The notes: generated by a model not told the origin, from the letters alone. Positions 1 to 10,335 are shown, numbered from the stretch's first letter. The stretch: DNA of 64,000 nucleotides from Urophycis tenuis (GCA_036785325.1 JAXIVH010000017.1:4776052-4840051); one strand, 5' to 3'. Made by a program: numbers and translations.

Positions 1-21
1 GACTCCGTTCTGCAGCCAGCC

Positions 22-321
22 TCAAGCGGCTAGTCGAGGAACTGCAAGTTTTTGCACTTCCGCATGGGCTTCATTTTTCAGCATGGAATGTTGCCGCTTG
101 GGTCTGACGCGGCTGTGCTCCAGAGGGTGAACGCGGCTCAAATGATAAAACAAATTAGTTGTATTACCAGATTTGGTGGGGACCACGGTCTTACAAAGTT
201 TGCAGACCACATTTGTCTGACTTTAATCGGATTTAAAATAGCCAAAGAACTCCCATACTGGCGAACTGACTTTTTCATTTTCGTTCACAATTTCCTCGCT
301 CGCTGAAGCAGCGGCACTCAT
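22..321 (-). pseudogene. Broken BED zinc-finger fragment of a hAT/ZBED-type transposase
   Basis: Reading from the ATG at 319-321 gives a 99-codon frame ending in TGA at 22-24. It is interrupted once by TAA at 223-225 (codon 33). The frame shows the BED-finger layout: an aromatic block (PVWEFFGYF), then CKLC, then HLSRVH (C-x2-C and H-x4-H). This is the DNA-binding N-terminal domain of hAT transposases and ZBED genes. The catalytic part is not in the window, so this is either an N-terminal exon of an element running past position 1 or a relic. The in-frame stop within the finger argues that it is dead. A second hAT element (403-1649) sits just upstream of its start codon. Confidence 0.75.
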
Positions 322-402
322 CTTTCCTTTCGCTTTCCTCCCTTTCGTGTTGGATAAAAACAAGACCACGAGACTGAGCTGGCGCAACATGATACTGTTA
401 CA

Positions 403-1649
403 CAGTGATGGGCAGTACTCGTAGTACTCTACTAGCTTAACTACATTTGTTAGTAGCTTGGCAGTAACGTCGCTATTTACAAAACCAAGTAACTTCTCAG
501 TAGCTAAGCTCTTTTATTGATCAAGTAGCGCGGTAGCGTCCTCGAAAGCTATTTTCTCCGGGACATTTCTGATGTTCATACATAACAGCGTTACCCTGCA
601 GCCATCAACACACACAAGAAGAAGACAAAATGTTTGTGTGTCCACGACAACACGCCGGTGTAGGTACCAGATCGGCTCGGTTTCCAAATCGGCTCGGGGT
701 CCTTCGTCTGCTGATGACGTCACACAATACGCTATCTACAGCAACGCCACTCGTGGAGAGTTTACCGCTGGCCACTAGGGGGTAGTATCCTGTATTAATT
801 ACAGGAGGCCGACCAGCTTGGTTAGGAGTCAGCCATTTAAATTACAGGATGCCGACCAGCTTGGTTAGGAGTCAGCCATTTAAATTACAGGATGCTGACC
901 AGCTTGGTTAGGAGTCATTTTGTTGTTGCCAGCATGACATGCAGTCCTGTTACAGGGAAGATCATTAAGCTGTGACCTTTATTCATGTAAGTCCATTATA
1001 TTGCATTTCTCTATATCTTTTGCTTGTTAAGGCTAGTTAAGTTCCTGCTGATATCTATGTTAGGCATGCATATGTAGGAATTAGCTCATGCTGTTACTTT
1101 GTGTATTGCTGCAGGACTTCTTCATCTTTGTCATTAAACAAGTCAACTGACATCGAGGAGTGTATTTCTTCAACTCGGACAAACTAAATTGCATTCGACT
1201 TTTACGATAATAGCTAGATTTTCAGTTATCTCAGTACAATATGGATATATTAAGCTATTTTTCACTTATCTCTCTGTGTGTATTTGTATATACAGTACAT
1301 ATATCCAACAGAAAAATTAGTTCTTCTCATGTTTTATGTACATTTTTTGCCGAACATAAATTGGAGTCCACACACACACGTAGTCAAAATAACTATCAAT
1401 AATAAATATCAACATATTTTAGCCTTTACCTGACTGATAACTTTATCTGTTGATCACTAAAATTGCATTGATTTAGCATGCACTTTGTAGAAAGTAGCTA
1501 TAATGTAGCAAGCTACTTTTTGACAAATTTTTGTAACTTAGCTTGCTACATTTTTATGGGTGGTAGCTTCTGTGTAGTGAAGCTGAATTTATTGTAGAGT
1601 AGCTTGTAGCTTAGCTCACTACACATATCAAGTAGCTTGCCCATCACTG
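403..1649. mobile_element. Non-autonomous hAT-type DNA transposon, complete
   Basis: Both ends are visible. The left terminus at 403 reads CAGTGATGGGCA and the right terminus at 1649 is its exact inverse, giving 12-bp terminal inverted repeats. The element is flanked by a perfect 8-bp direct repeat, ctgttaca, at 395-402 and 1650-1657, which is the hAT hallmark. The 1247-bp interior has no long frame, so it depends on a transposase in trans. Subterminal tracts repeat short blocks around agtagct near both ends. Three tandem copies of a 43-45-bp unit lie at about 800-920. Confidence 0.92.
800..920. repeat. Three-copy tandem repeat inside the hAT element
   Basis: A unit beginning attacaggatgccgaccag and running through cagcttggttaggagtca occurs three times with few differences. 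The third copy is truncated. It is an internal feature of the non-autonomous hAT element. Confidence 0.85.
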
Positions 1650-1939
1650 CTGTTACATGATTGGCTATTAGTGTGTCACTCCCTACGTTGCTAGGCACCA
1701 GAGGACGAGTGCCTTTGCACATGCAACAACGATTCAAAGCGGAGCAAACCAGAGGGTCATTCATTCATTCATGCCCGTGACTCCCCATGGAGCATATGGG
1801 TAAGTTTTGCACCAGAGGGTGCAAAATTTGTATTATGCCGGTTTCTTGAGGGGAAAAAAACATTCTATCGTAACGTTCTATCGAACGCATTTCTATTGCT
1901 ATCGAGTACGTGTCTATCGAGATACATATCGCTATCGTT
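1650..1939. other. Continuation of the outer, interrupted transposon
   Basis: The stretch begins with the right copy of the target duplication. It ends in a block rich in ctatcg motifs (about 1866-1936), resembling the subterminal repeats of ZBED-type hAT elements. It probably belongs to the same outer element as the BED fragment. A small inverted repeat (ttttgcacc / ggtgcaaaa) lies near 1805-1826. No gene is seen. Confidence 0.4.
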
Positions 1940-2080
1940 TTACCATATGGGTGCGACCAGTGCGGGAAGCGCTTCACTGTGAGCGACAGCCTGAAGACCC
2001 ACCTGAGGACTAGAAGCCCTGTGTGTCCGCACTGTAACGTCAGCTTCGGCGACCCCACAAATCTCCGTCGCCACCATATA
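1940..2080 (+). pseudogene. C2H2 zinc-finger gene fragment
   Basis: The plus-strand frame reads LPYGCDQCGKRF, then SLKTH, then VCPHC and NLRRHH. That is about two consecutive C2H2 finger modules. The first finger lacks the normal second histidine and linker, and the second is cut off after its histidines. The frame opens directly from transposon-like sequence with no start codon of its own and soon ends. It is best read as a displaced fragment of a zinc-finger gene, perhaps carried by the surrounding transposon. An intact gene is not supported. Confidence 0.6.
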
Positions 2081-2629
2081 TACAGTCTATGGTCGCCACA
2101 CGGTGAAGCACACGGGCTGAGGGGCGCTTTGACACCCGGCAACCAGACATTTTGATTGACGGCTCTATTGTGTATGTGATGAAATGATTGTCCAAGGTTT
2201 TTTTTCTTCATGATTAAAAGTTTTTTCCCAACTTTCAGATTTGGATAATATTTCGTTGTTTTTATTGATGTTGCTCATAAATGTCTGTGTCACCACCGTT
2301 ACCTTTATTATTACAAATTGCCTGCAAAGTTCACTTGTGGAATAGGCTATTACAATGTGACGGCGCTTCATGCCTGATTGTGTTTATTTCACTGTATCAA
2401 ATAGGTTTGCCAAAACTTACAACCTGTACATGGTAAACATCCTTGGTTGCTATTTGTAGTGCAAAAATAGAGTGTGCAAATGTGTGGAGTGTGCAAGATG
2501 CAAGCTGTGCAAATTTATACAAGGTATTCCAGGTGCAACATGAATAGACCTAAAATAACGACGGCTAGAAGACAGTCCAAGATGTGTGGTGTGGTTGTAT
2601 GTAGTGTGGTGTTCAGTCCATTATTCAGT
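2081..2629. other. No gene seen
   Basis: This is AT-rich sequence without a convincing frame. The last 150 bases may be the untranslated 3' tail of the antisense LINE that follows. Confidence 0.5.
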
Positions 2630-3055
2630 CCATTGCCTGGTGGTGTTGGGGCTTCCTGGAGCCTGATAGCTGATGGGATGAAGGAGCCCCCAAGCGCTTT
2701 GAGGCACGTGGCTGAGTGAGCCTGTGGCTGAACGTGTTCCTGGGTTGCTTCAATTCGGCATAGAGAGGATGAGAGGGGTTGTCCAGAATCGCCTGCAGCT
2801 TTCCCCTCGTCCACCTCACTGTCACCACCTCCACACAGTCCAGCTTCATCCCCACCGCAGAGCACGCCCTCCTCTCCGGCTTGTACAGCTTACTGGCACC
2901 ACGGCTCCCAATGCCTCCTCCCCAGCACACAACGGCGAAGAAGGTGACACTGGCTACCACCGACTGGTAGAACATCCGTAGCAGCCTCGTTGAAGGATCT
3001 AAGCCTCCTCAGGAAGAACAGCCTGCTCTGTCCCTTCCTGTAGAGGGCCTCGGTG
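2630..3055 (-). mobile_element. L2-like LINE remnant, C-terminal reverse-transcriptase region
   Basis: On the minus strand the blocks ALYRKGQSRLFFLRRLRSFN, FYQSVVASVTFFAVVCWGG, LDNPSHPLYAEL and FIPSAIRL occur in order but in different frames. This is the usual C-terminal end of fish L2-clade LINE proteins. At least two frameshifts separate the blocks, so it is a decayed copy. The right boundary is the LTR retrotransposon, which appears to have inserted into it. Confidence 0.75.
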
Positions 3056-3061
3056 TTGTAA

Positions 3062-4231
3062 TGTAGCCCTGTGCTATATTTTCTTTTTATTTTCTTTTTG
3101 TCAAAATATGTTAATAAATGTTTAAAAATGTTTTGAAAGTACCATGCCAAAATATATTTTATTTTCCTATGGCCTGTATTTTAATTTTGTTTGAATATGT
3201 ACTTTCCGTAACTTTATTGGTTAATATACCAATGTGACCTTTGAACCAGAGACTGTGGGAACGGAAGCTGGGAGGTTAGCGCGAGATCGGGAGAGGAGAG
3301 AGGTGATGGAAGAGTGAGGACGGCTAGTCTAAGCTCGCGGTGTATATGTGTTATAAATACATGTTAATGCTCTGTCTAGGATATCGGACTAGAGTTACGC
3401 TGTTTAAGTTGTCGGATAGATAACTGCGACATCAGTGACGTGTATTTAGACTCTTTACAGGGTTGTTACTAGGTGCGTGGTTTGCCACGTGACGATAGTT
3501 CGCCAGCGCCATCTTAGCTCATCGTGCTAGTCCGTTTGCCATCGTCCTGGGTGCACAAGGACTTTGGACCGAACTGCCGAGACGGATGAGGATCCTGCCG
3601 TTCGTCTGGACAAGACGGATGTCCTGAGGAGACCGACGCCAGCGCGAACCTGTCGACCGAGGACCGCGTTTTCCCGCTTGCTTCGCCACACACACACACA
3701 GGACTCTCTTTCACGAGGTAAAGTTTTTGCCATTTTTGTTTGCTCACGCGAGTGAAGCGGCCGTTCAGTTTATGGTCTCAACGAACCCAAGCACCGAAAC
3801 AGGCCTGCAACGTGGGGGGTAATTTAGTTTATGCCGGCATAGGACATTTATAGTACTTTCACTGTTGATGCACACTGTATTCATTGGAGTTATCATTCAT
3901 GCATGTGGTTGAATGTCATTTATGTGATCTTTGACCGTTCATTTGCCAAGGTGGTAATACTGTTTTTATTTGGAATATTTTAGTTGACTGTAATTTCATT
4001 TAATATTTGTACAGTAAACATTTTCTACTTTTATAAAAAGAAGAGTATTTGTGAGTTCATTGTATTTACTATAATAGTAATGAAAGGTTTTTAGACTACA
4101 AAACTTAACCTAAAATCATATAGATTACCACATGGTTAGTGTGGTCAGGTAGAAGGACTTAGGAAGTGCCCACTTAACGATTTAGTTAATTTCATTGTCA
4201 TGCCCATAGCCAAGGCATGAGGGGCGCTACA
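3062..4231 (+). repeat. 5' long terminal repeat
   Basis: It is 1170 bp, bounded by TGTAGC and GCTACA, and reads the same as the 3' LTR at a constant offset of 7287. It contains a TATA box at 3352-3357, a purine-rich stretch before it, and a possible splice donor (cgag|gtaaag) at 3717/3718. A 63-codon frame at 3564-3755 is present in both LTRs, but nothing shows it is translated. Confidence 0.95.
3352..3357 (+). promoter_or_regulatory. TATA box of the retrotransposon LTR
   Basis: TATAAA sits in the context gttataaatac, about 290 bp into the LTR. It would place transcription start near 3380, leaving a leader of roughly 970 nt before the Gag-Pol ATG. The same motif occurs in the 3' LTR at 10639-10644. 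Confidence 0.55.
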
Positions 4232-4236
4232 TAAAA

Positions 4237-4255
4237 TGGAGGCACCGCTGGGATT
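4237..4255 (+). other. Primer binding site, tRNA-Thr type
   Basis: TGGAGGCACCGCTGGGATT begins 5 nt after the 5' LTR. It is complementary over 19 nt to the 3' end (…AGCGGTGCCT plus CCA) of vertebrate tRNA-Thr(AGU) as I recall it. The TGG start matches the tRNA CCA tail. The tRNA assignment is from memory and should be tested against a tRNA set. Confidence 0.75.
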
Positions 4256-4352
4256 GTTTTGTAGTGTTTAAAGCCATTTTCTTTTCAGTAGCCTTATTTT
4301 AAAATTACTCATAGGTTAGGACGTAATTTGTAATTCAAGAAAATTGTTTGTC

Positions 4353-7300
4353 ATGGAGCTTCCGTTGGACTGTAAAGCTCGGTGGCGAAGAGAGCTTCTG
4401 CAATGGTGTAGAGGTGAGGGCATTGATGCTGAAAATGCCATACTAGTTATAGGCGTAAGTGAAGATCTTGAAGTTGGCCAAATTGAAGACGTCCTAAATA
4501 CTGTGAAATGTTGGGGACGTGTAAGAGTGCGGGGAAGGAAATTTAGCAGTGATGCTGCTGGCCTCGTTGTCCTTTGTGAATGCAGAGAGGAAATTGATCC
4601 ACAATTGGTTCCCCATGAAGTAAGGCCTGCTGATAGCGAAGTAGTATGGGAGGTTGTTATAGCCATTGAAACTTCCCCTGCTCCTGATGAGTTCATGGAT
4701 AAGTTGAAAACTTTCTTAGCAACTGAAGGCAAAACAGTAGCTGATTTGAAAGGTTTTTGCACTCCTGTTTCCCCTGGAGGGACTCAAGAGACAGTTCTGC
4801 AGTCTTTAGCTGATGCTATCAGTAGAGCTAATAAAGGCCAGACTGAGAGTCATAGCTATCGCCGCCTTAGGATTTTCTCAGGTATCACTCCCACCCCGGC
4901 TGGGGAGGAATCGATGGACTATTGGTTGGAACAGGCGACACTGATGGTCCAAGAGAGTGAATCGACCGAACAGGAAAAGAGACGCCGCATCCTTGAATGT
5001 TTGAGGGGTCCTGCTTTAGAGGTTGTGAAGTCTTTGCGCCTTAGTAAGCCCCGTGCCAGCTCTGAGGAGTATTTGAATGCATTGGATAATGCATTTGGGT
5101 CTGCAGAGTCTGGCGAGGACCTCTATTTTTCTTTTCGCCTCATTCAGCAGAAGGCTGGTGAGAAGTTGTCTGACTATGTCCGGAGGCTTGAACCTATTTT
5201 GGCCAAAGTGATAAAGAAAGGTGGGGTTTCAGCCCAACAAAAAGACAGAGTTAGAGTTGAACAGCTGCTTCGTGGAGCGATTCATTCTGATTGGATGTTG
5301 TTACAACTTCGATTGAATGAAAGAAAGATATACCCTCCTAATTTCTTGGATTTACTTACCGAGATAAGAACAGAGGAAGAACATGAGCGGACACGGCAAA
5401 GGGTGAATACCCGTGTTCGAAGTGTTGCTGTACAAGATGAGTCTGGAGGGACAGAAATAGACATTGTGGAGGGGCTGAAAGCTGACTTTAAAGCTCTTAA
5501 AACCCATATGGCTGAGATGAGTAAGAGGCCTTCTTTCGGTAAAGAGGAAGCTGATGTTCATGCGTTAGCCTCTCAATCCTGCCAGCCAGGCAATGACAGA
5601 ACTGAAGCTGTTGCTTTGCGAAAGAAAGTGGAAAGATTAGAAAAGAAATTGAAGGATAAAAGGAGCAATGTAGCTGAGCAGCAGGTTGCAGCTGCTGCTG
5701 TTGCAATGAAGAGTGCTGATTGTGGGTTTTCTACACAAAAGCAGAGTTTTAAAAGTGACAGTGACCGCTTCTGCTACAGGTGTGGAGAAGACGGTCATAT
5801 CGCTACCAAGTGCTCATCTCCTGAGAATGAGAAGAAAGTGATTAGGAGGCTCATAGCTTCTCTGAACAAAGCCAAAGACAAACGTGTACCTGACAGTGAT
5901 TCTAAGGATGAAACTACTTACTGTCCAGTTAGAAAACAAGCTGTGCATGCTAAGACAACTGCTTCGTTTCCTGAGGGTCTTATTGGTCCGCCGTCTACTG
6001 TACAGGTGAAGGTTAATGGTCACCCCTGTACAGCCATTTTGGATAGTGGGTCACAAGTGACCATCATTTTTGAGGAATGGTATGAGAAACACTTATCGGA
6101 TGTAACCATCCAACCAGTGTCTGGCTTGGCCATTTGGGGCCTTAGTGATACAAGCTACCCATACTTAGGATATGTTGTGGTTGAAATGCAGTTCCCTAAA
6201 GAGCTTGTTGGTAAACCAGAAACTTTGTCAGTGTTGGCTTTGATTTGTCCTGGGCCTAACACACCAGATCAGGTCCCAGTCATTTTGGGCACCAACGCAA
6301 GCTTGTTCAATAGGCTTGCTGCTCTGTGTGGCCATTCAAAGAGTGAATCTCTGGCTCGTGTTTTAAATGTCAGCAGTTTGGGGCTCAAGAAAGAGACAGT
6401 TTCACACAACTTTAAAAATGTGGACTCCATCGAGACAGTGGGTCTGGTAAAATGGGTGGGCCCTGGTCAGCTGACCATACCACCGCATGAGAGCTGTTGT
6501 GTGCCGTGTCAGGTGGACTTCTGCCAGTCAGTGCCTGAAGGCATAGTTGTGGTGGAGGCGAGTGATGCCATGCCATTGCCTCAAGGTGTGATGCTTCAGC
6601 CTGTGGTGGCCCCAGCTAAGGCTATTGATCGTAAATGTTTCTCTCTGCTACTGCAGAATGAGTCAAAGAAAGAGGTGAGGATACCTCAAGGTACAACATT
6701 GGGAGACGTGCAGACAGCTGACCTGGCGAGTTCGCCGGTGACCGGTGAGATATCTGGAGAGGTGGACCCTAGTTTGCTTGACTTTGGTGATTCGCCTATT
6801 CCCACAGTATGGAAAGAGAGGCTTACCAGGAAACTGTGCCAGCGGCGTAAAGTGTTTTCACTCCATGAATGGGAAGTTGGCTTGGCCAAAGATGTGGAGC
6901 ATTGCATTCGTCTGTCTGACCCCCGACCCTTTCGAGAGAGGTCCAGACGTTTGGCGCCTGCTGATATAGAGGACGTACGTAAGCACCTTAAAGACCTGCT
7001 AGCTGCAGGAGTGATTAAAGAGTCGCGGAGTCCGTACGCATCACCTATAGTGATTGCGAGAAAGAAAAATGGTAGCGTGCGTATGTGCATTGACTACCGG
7101 ACTCTGAATACTAAGACTATTCCCGATCAATACACCACGCCGCGCATCGATGATGCATTGGACTGCTTGGCTGGAAGCCGTTGGTTCTCCGTATTAGATC
7201 TTCGTAGCGGCTACTATCAAATAGCCATGGCCGAAGAAGATAAGGAGAAAACAGCGTTCATATGTCCTCTCGGCTTCTACCAGTTCGAGAGAATGCCGCA

Positions 7301-10283
7301 GGGAGTGATGGGGGCTCCTGCGACATTCCAACGTTTAATGGAGAAGGCCGTAGGGGACATGAATTTGCTGCAAGTCCTAGTTTACCTGGATGATTTAATT
7401 GTCTTTGGTGCGACTCTAGAGGAGCACGAAGAGAGGTTGATGAAGGTGTTAGATCGTCTCGAGGAAGTGGGTCTTAAGATTTCACTGGACAAGTGCCAGT
7501 TCTGCCAGCCTAGAGTAAAATATGTTGGGCATATTGTGTCGGCTGATGGGATTGCCACAGACCCATCTAAGGTGGAGGCTGTCACCAAGTGGCCGAAGCC
7601 TACTGACTTGAAGTCCTTGAGATCGTTCCTCGGCTTCTGCGGCTATTATCGCCGATTTGTAGCCAACTACTCTTCCATTGTTAAGCCATTGACAGACCTC
7701 ACCAAAGGTTATCCTCCAGTGAGGAAAGGAAAGAAAGTGAGTGTTGTAAAAGACCAACAGCAGTACTACAAAGAGTCCGAACCATTTGGCTCACGATGGA
7801 CTGATGCGTGTACCAAAGCTTTCCGTGAAATCATTAGGTGCCTTACCAACGCGCCTGTGTTAGCCTTCGGGGACCCGAATAAGCTATATGTGTTGCACAT
7901 TGATGCTAGCCTTAAAGGGCTAGGGGCTGTCTTAAATCAGGTGCATGCTGAGGGCCTTAGGCCTGTCGCGTTCGCCAGTAGAGGCTTGAATGCTGCAGAA
8001 AAGAGGTATCATATTCACCAGCTGGAGTTTTTAGCCCTTAAGTGGGCAGTGGTGGATAAGTTCCATGATTATTTATACGGGGTGAGATTCACTGTGATGA
8101 CGGACAACAATCCGCTCACCTACGTATTGACAACTGGGAAGCTAAATGCTACAGGGCATAGGTGGCTCGCGGCCCTAGCCACATATGATTTTGAGGTCAA
8201 ATATCGCCCTGGTAGAGTTAATGTTGACGCCGATTTGCTTTCCCGGATTTGGATTGACGAGGACACTGAGCCCTGGAAAAAGCTGTCACAGGGTGATGTG
8301 AGGGCAATATGTGGTCAAGCACGCGTACTGGAGTCACCTGACAGTGACGTGCGTGTGGCGGATAGACTAGGAATCCCTGCAGAAGGTGTTCCTGAGCTGT
8401 ATGCTTTTGCAACTCATCTCAACATGGGTCAACTAGAACAGTTCACCCGAGAAGACTTGCAAAGAGCGCAGTTAGATGATAGTGTACTTAAAACAGTTAG
8501 AGAGGCCTTGAACACTGGGCAGTGGCCATCTAACTTAAGCCAGTCTGATCCTGACATAGGTTTGCTGAAACGTGAGAGTCAGAAACTGAAAATTGAAGAT
8601 GGACTGTTGTACAGAATTACACATAAAGCTTCTGGAAAAGAAGTATATCAGTTGCTACTACCCAAGAAGTTCAGATTGCCTGCGATTCGTGCTTTGCATG
8701 ATGATATGGGACACTTGGGGGTAGAGAGGACGGTAGACCTGGTAAGGGACAGGTTTTACTGGCCGAAAATGACTCAGACTGTTGAGAGATACGTTGGTAA
8801 TTGTGGGAGGTGTGTAACGTGGAAGAGCCCTTGTTCCCGAGCTGCTCCGTTACATCAAATTACCTCTAGTGGACCCATGGAGCTGGTTTGTATAGATTTT
8901 TTGTCTCTGGAACCAGACTCAAGTGGATATGGTAGCATACTCGTCGTTACTGATCATTTCAGTCGCTATGCGCAAGCGTACCCGACTAAAGATCAAAGAG
9001 CAGTAACAGTGGCCAAAGTCTTGGTTGAAAGGTTCTTTGTGCATTATGGCCTCCCGGCTCGAATTCACTCGGACCAGGGCCGTGATTTTGAAAGCCGATT
9101 AATCCAAGAGCTTTTGAGGACTTTGGGGATCCGTAAGTCCAGAACGACTCCCTATCATCCCCAAGGGGACCCACAGCCCGAACGTTTTAACAGAACGCTG
9201 CTGTCAATGCTGGGGACCTTGAGAGACACACATAAGAGACAGTGGAGCCGTCATGTTAGTCAACTCGTGCATGCATACAATAGCACTAAGAGCGATGCCA
9301 CAGGGTTTTCACCCTACTACATTATGTTCGGCAGGGAGGCTAGATTGCCTATTGATGTGTGTTTTGGCACCGATAAGCATGGATCTGTCAGTCATTCACG
9401 TTATGTGGAAGAACTGAAAAAGGACTTACAGAGCGCATATGAACTTGCTGCTAAGTCAGCTACACAAGTTCACTTGCGAAACAAAAGGAACTACGAAAAA
9501 GTAATGCGCAACCAAGTGTTAGCGAAGGGTGATCGTGTACTCTTGAAAAATTTGGGATTGAAAGGAAAGCATAAGTTACAGAGCCGTTGGAACTCTCTAC
9601 CTTATGTGGTTGTGGAAAAGCTACCTGACTTGCCTGTGTACAGGGTAAAGCCTGAAAGTGGGATGGGGAAACCCAGAACCCTACACAGAGACAATATTTT
9701 GCCTATTGGTAATCTGGTCAGAATATCTGATGAGCCAGATGCTCCATTGCCAGTAACCAGACCTGTGACTAGGACTCAAAGAAAATCTGTGTCACATAAG
9801 AGTCCTAGTTTGAGACAACAAAACAGTCGCTTAGTTGATGAGGAAACTAGTGATTCTGAATATGAAATAAGACCAGTGTACCGATGGAGACCTGAATCTC
9901 AGGAGTCTAGGACTCATGTTTCTCAGAGAAGCCGTGAGAATGTTTTGCCAGTAGTGGACACTGCTGGTGAACTTGAGGACTCAGATCTTGACAAAAGTGA
10001 TGTTGAGCCTGATTTGTTATCAGAGCCTGGAAATGTCCCTGATGATGATAACGTGAATACTGTTGATAATGCAGAAATGCCTGTTGAACAAAGAGGTAGT
10101 ACTGTATCTGATAGAGATTCACAAGTGTCAGTCGATGAGGAAGTTGAACCTCCGAGAAATTCTCCTAAGCGAGAGAAGAGGTCAATTAAGCCTGTAATTA
10201 GATTAACATATGATGAGGCAGGAAGACCTAAAGACCAGCCTTTGACTATAGTTCATAGGGGTGTTGTCATAAAGATTGGTTAA
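4353..10283 (+). CDS. gag-pol: Gag-Pol polyprotein of Ty3/gypsy retrotransposon
   Basis: A single frame of 1976 codons encodes the capsid and enzymes needed for retrotransposition. I chose ATG 4353 (tcATGg), since the frame upstream opens only with a TTG. Domains by residue: PNMA-type N-terminal module about 15-112; capsid about 166-350; basic coiled coil about 418-438; zinc knuckle C474-C477-H482-C487; aspartic protease ILDSGS with D564; reverse transcriptase with YLDD at 1011-1014; RNase H with D1184, E1225, D1251; integrase HHCC H1449, H1454, C1484, C1487; integrase core D1515, D1574, E1610 (35 residues between the last two); and a GPY/F-like module about 1735-1790. The tail (about 1795-1976) is acidic and Ser-rich, ends in a basic segment, and has no chromodomain. 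Gag and Pol are fused without a frameshift or stop, so release of Gag must rely on the protease. No break is seen. Confidence 0.97.
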   Translation: MELPLDCKARWRRELLQWCRGEGIDAENAILVIGVSEDLEVGQIEDVLNTVKCWGRVRVRGRKFSSDAAGLVVLCECREEIDPQLVPHEVRPADSEVVWEVVIAIETSPAPDEFMDKLKTFLATEGKTVADLKGFCTPVSPGGTQETVLQSLADAISRANKGQTESHSYRRLRIFSGITPTPAGEESMDYWLEQATLMVQESESTEQEKRRRILECLRGPALEVVKSLRLSKPRASSEEYLNALDNAFGSAESGEDLYFSFRLIQQKAGEKLSDYVRRLEPILAKVIKKGGVSAQQKDRVRVEQLLRGAIHSDWMLLQLRLNERKIYPPNFLDLLTEIRTEEEHERTRQRVNTRVRSVAVQDESGGTEIDIVEGLKADFKALKTHMAEMSKRPSFGKEEADVHALASQSCQPGNDRTEAVALRKKVERLEKKLKDKRSNVAEQQVAAAAVAMKSADCGFSTQKQSFKSDSDRFCYRCGEDGHIATKCSSPENEKKVIRRLIASLNKAKDKRVPDSDSKDETTYCPVRKQAVHAKTTASFPEGLIGPPSTVQVKVNGHPCTAILDSGSQVTIIFEEWYEKHLSDVTIQPVSGLAIWGLSDTSYPYLGYVVVEMQFPKELVGKPETLSVLALICPGPNTPDQVPVILGTNASLFNRLAALCGHSKSESLARVLNVSSLGLKKETVSHNFKNVDSIETVGLVKWVGPGQLTIPPHESCCVPCQVDFCQSVPEGIVVVEASDAMPLPQGVMLQPVVAPAKAIDRKCFSLLLQNESKKEVRIPQGTTLGDVQTADLASSPVTGEISGEVDPSLLDFGDSPIPTVWKERLTRKLCQRRKVFSLHEWEVGLAKDVEHCIRLSDPRPFRERSRRLAPADIEDVRKHLKDLLAAGVIKESRSPYASPIVIARKKNGSVRMCIDYRTLNTKTIPDQYTTPRIDDALDCLAGSRWFSVLDLRSGYYQIAMAEEDKEKTAFICPLGFYQFERMPQGVMGAPATFQRLMEKAVGDMNLLQVLVYLDDLIVFGATLEEHEERLMKVLDRLEEVGLKISLDKCQFCQPRVKYVGHIVSADGIATDPSKVEAVTKWPKPTDLKSLRSFLGFCGYYRRFVANYSSIVKPLTDLTKGYPPVRKGKKVSVVKDQQQYYKESEPFGSRWTDACTKAFREIIRCLTNAPVLAFGDPNKLYVLHIDASLKGLGAVLNQVHAEGLRPVAFASRGLNAAEKRYHIHQLEFLALKWAVVDKFHDYLYGVRFTVMTDNNPLTYVLTTGKLNATGHRWLAALATYDFEVKYRPGRVNVDADLLSRIWIDEDTEPWKKLSQGDVRAICGQARVLESPDSDVRVADRLGIPAEGVPELYAFATHLNMGQLEQFTREDLQRAQLDDSVLKTVREALNTGQWPSNLSQSDPDIGLLKRESQKLKIEDGLLYRITHKASGKEVYQLLLPKKFRLPAIRALHDDMGHLGVERTVDLVRDRFYWPKMTQTVERYVGNCGRCVTWKSPCSRAAPLHQITSSGPMELVCIDFLSLEPDSSGYGSILVVTDHFSRYAQAYPTKDQRAVTVAKVLVERFFVHYGLPARIHSDQGRDFESRLIQELLRTLGIRKSRTTPYHPQGDPQPERFNRTLLSMLGTLRDTHKRQWSRHVSQLVHAYNSTKSDATGFSPYYIMFGREARLPIDVCFGTDKHGSVSHSRYVEELKKDLQSAYELAAKSATQVHLRNKRNYEKVMRNQVLAKGDRVLLKNLGLKGKHKLQSRWNSLPYVVVEKLPDLPVYRVKPESGMGKPRTLHRDNILPIGNLVRISDEPDAPLPVTRPVTRTQRKSVSHKSPSLRQQNSRLVDEETSDSEYEIRPVYRWRPESQESRTHVSQRSRENVLPVVDTAGELEDSDLDKSDVEPDLLSEPGNVPDDDNVNTVDNAEMPVEQRGSTVSDRDSQVSVDEEVEPPRNSPKREKRSIKPVIRLTYDEAGRPKDQPLTIVHRGVVIKIG

Positions 10284-10335
10284 AAAAATAATTTTTCATG
10301 TCTGAGTTAGGTCTCATGAGGGCATGAGGACGTTT

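Noticed and set aside
3564..3755. 63-codon frame in the LTR as a separate gene
   Set aside because: It is present in both LTRs because they are identical. There is no family match and nothing indicates translation.
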